Below, piece by piece: positions 58,412-64,000 of a DNA stretch of 64,000 nucleotides (the stretch's first letter is position 1; every line of letters begins with the position of its first letter). Below the pieces are notes generated by a model. It was not told where the DNA came from. It made no database searches and saw only the letters and a program-made list of their open reading frames with translations. A program made the translations under genes and the position numbers. Where the stretch lies: positions 19,021 through 83,020 of the forward strand of contig JAKUCV010006703.1 in the NCBI GenBank assembly GCA_028386065.3. The letters are read 5' to 3'. The stretch comes from Turnera subulata. Taxonomy: Eukaryota; Streptophyta; Magnoliopsida; Malpighiales; Passifloraceae.

Positions 58412-60154
58412 TGTAAACACTCAAATTTGACCCATGGATATTCTGTTAAATTAGATTTTAAACATGCTTGAACTTGGAGATTGATGAGATGATTCAGTCT
58501 TGAGAATAAGACATATTTGAAATTTATTTTGGCAGAATTAATATCTTTGGTAATTTATACCTTTATGTGTTTAAACTCTAGGATTAATGAGAAGATTTAA
58601 TCTTAGGATAAAAATATACTAAGGTCTAATATACTAAAATATGTTTTATTTCGCTATTTGGGCTCTTTAATTTATTTTTGACCCAATTATATTGAGATAA
58701 TTTATTTTTGGGTTAGAAATGGATTTTAGGGGGCTTAAGTTAATGAAATGCAGTTTCCCCAGAGTTCTTTAGCCCACTAACACATTTTCTTGCAGGATAA
58801 TTTTTTCTCTGATTTTCGTAGAAAATTAGAGTTAAATCATCATTCAATTGGAAATTGTGTTTTTGGTATGATTGTGCATAAAATGGGGATGTTAATGTGT
58901 ATGAATCATTTATGGGATGATTGGGAGGAGTAGTAATCAAGTAACGGAGTGATTCTGGGTTGATTAGGGTTGATTACGCGGTAGGAAAAATCAGAGCTGA
59001 ATTAGGGGAATTAGGGGCCGAAAAAAGGAAAGAACGCGTGAAATCGAAGGAGCTGGGCGGCCATCTCGGGATGACCGCTAGGTCCTGGCGGACATGCAGG
59101 GAAGACCACCAGGTCCTGGCGGTCATGGGCGCCCAAAAACTGATTTTTTGCCAATTTTCATTCCTAATTCCATTCTACACGGTTTTGGCCCAGATTTTCG
59201 GCCAAGATCTTCATCATTAAGAGGTCCATGCCCCTGCACTCAACCAAAACACTGTAAATAGGACCTCTCATTCACATTTCAAGGGACACAATCACTCAAC
59301 ACACACACACCCCCATAAGCGTTGTTTGCTTGGAGAAACTATACCTCTCCAAGCCTAGAAACACTTTTAGTGCAGAAACTCTGGAGGAATTTCGTGGGAA
59401 AACATTAAGAAGAAAGCCAGCAAGAGAAGGTCAGGAGGGTGAAGCAATCAAAAGCAATTCAAGGCCAAGAAGGTGGGAAATCCGAATTGAAGGACCTGAT
59501 GCAAGCAGTCTCAGAAAACAATTCATATCTCGAGTTCTAGAAGGCGGCTTTCTGTGATCTAGGACTCTTTCGAAAGCTAAGAGGTAGAGCTACAACTTTT
59601 TTGTTGGGACCAGAAGCTGAATCGGTCATTTGGATTGTCTAAAATACAGTAGAAGAAGACCTTAGATTCTGCCCAACAGTCGAGATAAGTGTTCTAACCC
59701 TTTTTTATTACGCACCTTATTGATTGCTACTTGCTGTTGATTAAATGATGCTTTTGTTTATCATGTGATTGCTGTGATGCCATGTCAAGAACTACGTGGG
59801 CTTTGAACCCGGTCGCCGGGATACGTAGGTGGTCTCTAGTGATGGAGACTCAAGCCCAAATATTTTTATTTTCCCTTTTTGTTCCGTACCTTCTTCTCCT
59901 TCTCCTCCAATTCAATTTTGTTATTTTTATGTGATTTGTTTGCACAGTTCCACACTTGCACAAGCATGCTTGTATTCTCTAATTGCACAAAGTTTCGACC
60001 CAACACGGATGGGTGCCTAACACCTTCCCATTCGTGACAAACCCCCGATCCCATGTCTTTGGTTCGCCAAGACCATGTAGCCTAAAGGAGTCATATAAAA
60101 GTTTTTTCCAAATTTTGCCCTTAATAAAATTTGGGTGGCGACTCCACTGACATG
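58412..60154 (+). repeat. 3' LTR of E1, interrupted by element G
   Basis: Colinear with 47932-49691 up to GGCGACTCCACTGACATG, then the G LTR starts; the last about 75 bp of the LTR should lie beyond the other end of G, outside the window. TATA-like TGTAAATAGGA at about 59253; hairpin block 59056-59128 with two ATGACCGC/GCGGTCAT-like pairs, one more than in the 5' LTR. Confidence 0.85.
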
Positions 60155-61699
60155 TGTGAACACCCAAAATTGACCCACGAAAATTTTACTAAACGATACT
60201 TTGTACATGTGTAGACTTAGGATCAATGAGATGATTTGGTCCAAGGTTCAAGCATGATATGAATTTTAATTTAGTAGAATCAATGTATTTTAATGACATA
60301 AACCTTTATGCACCTAAATCCTCGGATTAATGAGATGAATTAGCCTTGGGATTAAACATATGATAAGGTTTATATGCATTAAGATATATTTGGGCCTTTT
60401 TTATTTGTTTTTACCCGATAATAATGAGATGATTTATTCTTGGGTTAGGAATGAATTTAAGGGCCCAAATTAATTATTCTCCAGAGTTTGTCCAGCCCAT
60501 TAACACATTTCTTACAGATCAATTTCAGCTCTGATTTTCGTAGAAAATCAGAGTTAATTATCATTTAATTAGATTATGTGTTTTTGGTATGATTTTGGGT
60601 GCTAATGGGTAATTTTTTTATTGTGGAATGATTTGAGGGAGTAATGACCAAGTAATTGAATGATCTCCGGGTAGATTAGGGGTTGATTACGCGGTAGGAT
60701 CGAATCAGGCCTGAATTAGGAGGATTGGGGGCTCGAAAAGGAAAGAACGGGTGAAACGCGGGGCGACCAGCGGCTATCTCGCGAAGACCTCCAACTGCCG
60801 GCGGGCATCCATACAAAACCGCCGGCAGTGGCGGTCATGCAGTGGACGACCGCCGGCAATGGCGGTCATCACCCTCCATAATCCCCGATATTTTTGATTT
60901 TGTTTCTTTTTCGATTCTACGCGGTTTTGGACCAGATTTTCGGGCACAATCTTCACCATTAAGTAGGTCCACGCCCCTAGGCTTCCCAGAACAATATAAA
61001 TAGGACCCCTCACACACATTTCAGGGACACACAACATTCCTCACATACACACCCATAAGCTCTTCTTGCTTGGAGAAACTCTACTTCTCCAAGTTTAGAA
61101 ATATTTTCTAAGGCAGAAACTCTGGAGGATTTTCGTGGGGAGCATCAAGCGGTAGTCTAAGCTAAGGAGTGGGAAGAAGGTGGGTGTAGAACTCGACCCA
61201 TTGCAAGGAGCTAGAGGAGGGCTACATAAGGTAATCCTAAATCCTTTTGATTAATTCTTGGTCATTGATTGCTGATGCTTTTGATGATGTAAGTGGCCAC
61301 TGTGTGCCATGTTTAGAACAACGTGGCTTTGACCCGATCACTCGGGTACGTAGGTACTCTCGGTTTCACAACGGGATGCAAGCCAAGTCTTTTCCTCCCC
61401 CCTTTCTTTATTTTCCACACTCTTGCACACTTGCACAAGGCACACTTTTCTCTTTAATTGCACAAGGTTTCGACCTAACACGGATGGGTGCATAACACCT
61501 TCCCATCCGTGACGAACCCCAGATCCCATGTCTTTGGTTCACCATGACCAGCTGCCTAAGGAGTCATTCAAGGGTTTTTCTTAAGTTTTGTCCCTAATAA
61601 AACTTAGGTGGTAACTCCGATGACATGGGATAGACCCGAGGAAGAAGGTGATAAGGAATAGGTGAGAAGGCCCATATGATTTTGGGTTGGGTTCTCACA
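60155..61699 (+). repeat. 5' LTR of element G
   Basis: 1545 bp, TGTGAACACCCAAAATTGACC ... GGGTTCTCACA. TATA box ATATAAATAGG at 60994-61004; hairpin block 60763-60870 with two full CCGCCGGCA-n-TGGCGGTCAT pairs and a degenerate one. Confidence 0.88.
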
Positions 61700-61701
61700 G
61701 T

Positions 61702-61720
61702 TGGCGACTCCACTAGGGAA
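61702..61720 (+). other. Primer-binding site of element G, tRNA-Arg type
   Basis: TGGCGACTCCACTAGGGAA, two bases after the LTR. Confidence 0.85.
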
Positions 61721-62473
61721 GTAGTGGGTTTAAGAATTCTTGTGCAATCATAGAGCTTTGTGTGTCTTTTTGTTTGTCATCATAAGTGCCCTGCATTCAT
61801 GATGATTTATGTGAAGCCTTTACCGTAAGAGGGCGAGGGAAGCCAAGTCCACCACATACTTTCTTTAAGTGATGGTGGCTTGCATGAACCCGTTTCTCGA
61901 TGCTTAGCAATGATGGGGATTAACTGGCCTGGGGCCTCACATGATATCCATTATCTCATGTGAGTAGGTCAACCTATTCCATAGCGGCAGTCTTTTGGCC
62001 CCCAACCAGCTGCATACCCTAAGCATCTCATGCATTATGAATCAATAAGTGGTACCTGCATTTGCGTGGTTCTTGTTTTGTGATGTACATACGTGTATAT
62101 CTTGTTATTTTGGAATTTGAATCTATGCATACATGGGGTTTGAGAAAGGTGGAAAGAGGAGTAATCATCCATGGCTATCAAGGGGAAGGAGGCACTCCAT
62201 ATCTTCTCGTAGTGACTAACCAGAATTCAGCAGAGATTCACTTTGAGACAATTTGAATGGATGTCCAATTGCCCTAAGAACTGGAGAAATTAGGATTGCA
62301 TCATACATGTCATTATGCATTGAAGGTTTTTTAAAAAATATGACACACAGAGTCGAGAGTCGGCCCATGTTCCACCTCTTTTGTCCAAACCATTTGTTAT
62401 CAACATTTTCCTTTGAGACCACCCGAACAAGGCACTAAAACCCACTTCTTTACCTGGGCAGTGAAGGGCAACC

Positions 62474-63055
62474 ATGAACAGTGAGCATACTAACCAATCA
62501 AGGGATACTACCGGTGCAAGAATGGGTCAAAGGGGTGAACCGACGGGGGATGAATTTCCTATTTACAAGGATCGGAGTCTTCAATAAGAGAAGGAGGTGC
62601 AATTGACATTCCGGGCCTTGGTGGGAAAACTAGAAGAAACAATCCTTCGAGGAATTTTACTGGGGCAACCACTTGCTCAAGAAGCCATGAAGCAGTTCAG
62701 GGATGCCATGGGGCAATATGCACTTGTTGAAGATGTGATAAGGGGTATCCAACTTCGACATGCTGCCCTTACTCCAGAGAGCATCAAAGCAAAGGAGAAC
62801 CTCTGGGAGTGCATCAGGGAACTGAGGAAAAGCAAATGGGATGATTGGGGTGACATGTCAAGGTCTGAAGAGCATTCAAAATAACGAGATGGCATGATGT
62901 CTAGTGAAGAAGATGAAGGCAGCCCCAGATTTGAAGACAAAGCAGAGAGGATCGAGGCCCAACATGACGGTCCAAAGGAAACTATCACTATAGTCCCACG
63001 AAGGAAGCTTGTGTACCCAGATAAGATAGAATGGGTAATGGAGGAAGATGCTTAG
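62474..63055 (+). pseudogene. Broken 193-codon frame in G, possible Ogre ORF1 or gag remnant
   Basis: From ATG 62474 one frame runs to TAG 63053-63055 with only two internal stops (62585 and 62882). It encodes a charged, helix-prone middle (FRALVGKLEETILRGILL, RELRKSKWDDWGDMSR) and an acidic then basic end (SSEEDEGSPRFED, ITIVPRRKLVYPDKIEW). Ogre elements have an extra ORF1 between the 5' LTR and gag, and the position fits. I recognise no domain, so identity is open. Confidence 0.45.
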
Positions 63056-63389
63056 AGTGGTCGAGGAAGAGGATGAGAAGACCTTAGATTTTAATTGTCA
63101 AGTCTGTCTTTATTTTTCATAACACAAAATAAAGGAGGGTCAAAGTCTAACCATGTTAACTTCACCCTAGGGAGTCATTATTGTCTATCCTTAGTTAGTA
63201 TTCTTCTGTTTAGCACCCATGTAATAAGTATTCTCATCCTCTCATTTATGAATGTGATGTCTAAAACCTTATCGGAATTTATCAACTTGGTTTGGAACCA
63301 TAAAATGAACTACGAAGGCCTGATCCAGCAAACCAAATTTGTTAAGTTATTTTAGCTCGCAATAATAAGCCTGGCTTATGAAGTCATCT

Positions 63390-63460
63390 CCCAAAAAAAC
63401 AAAAAAAAAAAAGAAAAAGAGAGAAAAAAAGAAAAAAAAAAAGAGGAAAAGAAAGGGGGA
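63390..63460. repeat. A/G-rich low-complexity run
   Basis: Poly-A tracts broken by G and GAGAG; a comparable pyrimidine run lies inverted in element F at 47641-47680. Confidence 0.8.
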
Positions 63461-64000
63461 TATGTTCTTCGCAACCAATGTGCCATTCAAACTTCTCATT
63501 TCAAAGAACATCATTTCCGTTGGTATGTAGGTAACTCTATTAATGAGCCCGCTCTAAATAAATGTTGGTTCCTAAGTTAAGTTGATGGAAGATGATAAGG
63601 TTTAAGTCTGGACACCTTCTGTTGAAAAAGTATTCCGAGTTCTTTAAAGCATTATCCTCGGTCCCGCCCCGATCATATTGTCAAGAAGGATCAGCACCAA
63701 ATCATCTCCCAAAGTCGCCACCCTGGGGTGCAAAATTTGGGATTTCATCACCACCTAGACAATGTGCAATCGTCACCTCTTGAGATAGAAAATAAGAAAG
63801 AAATGAAGAAAGAGAGGGGGAACTAGTCCGCTAGGTTGAAAACCCGAAAGGGCGATCTAGGCAAAAGTTAGGACACGCCTACTAGGTTGAAAATCCAAAA
63901 GGGCGGCCTAGGTAAAAGTTAAGGCTAATGGAGCTTGGGGTGATCGGGGCATGCTCACGATTCATGGAAATCTCTACTTCAAAGCCATTCCTTGTGATAT

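Larger units (their letters stand above)
47932..60154 (+). mobile_element. Ogre/Tat-like element E1, non-autonomous, with nested Mutator-like element
   Basis: 5' LTR (47932-49691), primer-binding site, interior 49692-51208 and 55742-58411, polypurine tract, and 3' LTR starting 58412. The LTR starts share the text AAATTAGATTTTAAACATGC and continue colinearly. The 3' LTR is interrupted at 60154 by element G. No gag or pol domain is found in about 4.2 kb of interior, so it is a non-autonomous or gutted copy. It lies within element F, so F is older. Confidence 0.82.
60155..64000 (+). mobile_element. Ogre/Tat-like element G, 5' part
   Basis: 5' LTR, tRNA-Arg-type primer-binding site and 2.3 kb of interior, continuing beyond the window. 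The 5 bp before it, ACATG (60150-60154), is the predicted target duplication. Interior includes a broken frame of possible ORF1 or gag origin, a long A/G-rich run (63390-63460), and AAAGGGCGGCCTAGG-type repeats near the end. Confidence 0.82.

Noticed and set aside
63390..63460. Poly-A run as the tail of a LINE or SINE
   Set aside because: It is mixed A/G low complexity inside element G, with no upstream LINE or SINE body and no target duplication seen.

Overview
The window looks like a transposon-dense, probably heterochromatic, stretch of a flowering-plant nuclear genome, most likely a eudicot. It has plant-lineage Ty1/copia and Ty3/gypsy retrotransposons, a Mutator-like DNA transposon with spliced exons, and one plant-type PPR-DYW editing-factor gene fragment. 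I see no rRNA or tRNA gene, no bacterial feature and no intact host gene. The species cannot be told from the sequence.

Layout. (1) 1-7607: minus-strand Angela/BARE-like copia element, its 3' LTR cut by the window start, nested in (2) 7608-13892: minus-strand Athila-like gypsy element, cut in its integrase. (3) 15141-24507: Sirevirus-like solo LTR (TSD TATTT) split by a non-autonomous large-LTR element at 15807-23986 (two 3.3 kb LTRs, 1.5 kb interior, TSD TGAGA). (4) 24550-28449: decayed plus-strand copia remnant, interrupted by an Ogre/Tat-like solo LTR (24837-26983, TSD AGTGG) whose left boundary lies in a 563 bp tandem duplication. (5) A possible eIF4A fragment near 28.5 kb and a truncated PPR-DYW gene at 29.6-30.8 kb. 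(6) 31440-43060: short-LTR copia element whose 5' LTR was hit by a complete CRM-like gypsy element (31509-39076, TSD ACCTA). (7) 43335-64000: three Ogre/Tat-like elements, F (minus), E1 (plus, inserted in F) and G (plus, inserted in the 3' LTR of E1). A Mutator-like element (51219-55731, TSD CAAAATCTTC) sits inside E1.

Every coding frame except the PPR fragment is broken, so nothing here looks able to move by itself. Nesting gives a relative order of events: Athila before Angela; Sirevirus solo LTR before the large-LTR element; short-LTR copia before CRM; F before E1 before G and the Mutator-like element.

The most unusual signal is a 12-bp palindrome, AACATCGATGTT. It is present about 25 times in the Angela leader, mostly as pairs spaced 19-21 bp, and again as three pairs spaced 21-22 bp in the U3 of the unrelated Athila LTR. 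Runs of perfect short hairpins flank the leader array. Other dyad-symmetric motifs are reiterated in the Ogre interiors (GTGTACCGGGTACAC, GGGCATAGCTGCCC) and upstream of the Ogre TATA boxes (ATGACCGCC...GGCGGTCAT). Reiterated palindromes in control regions are thus a common theme of the retroelements here.
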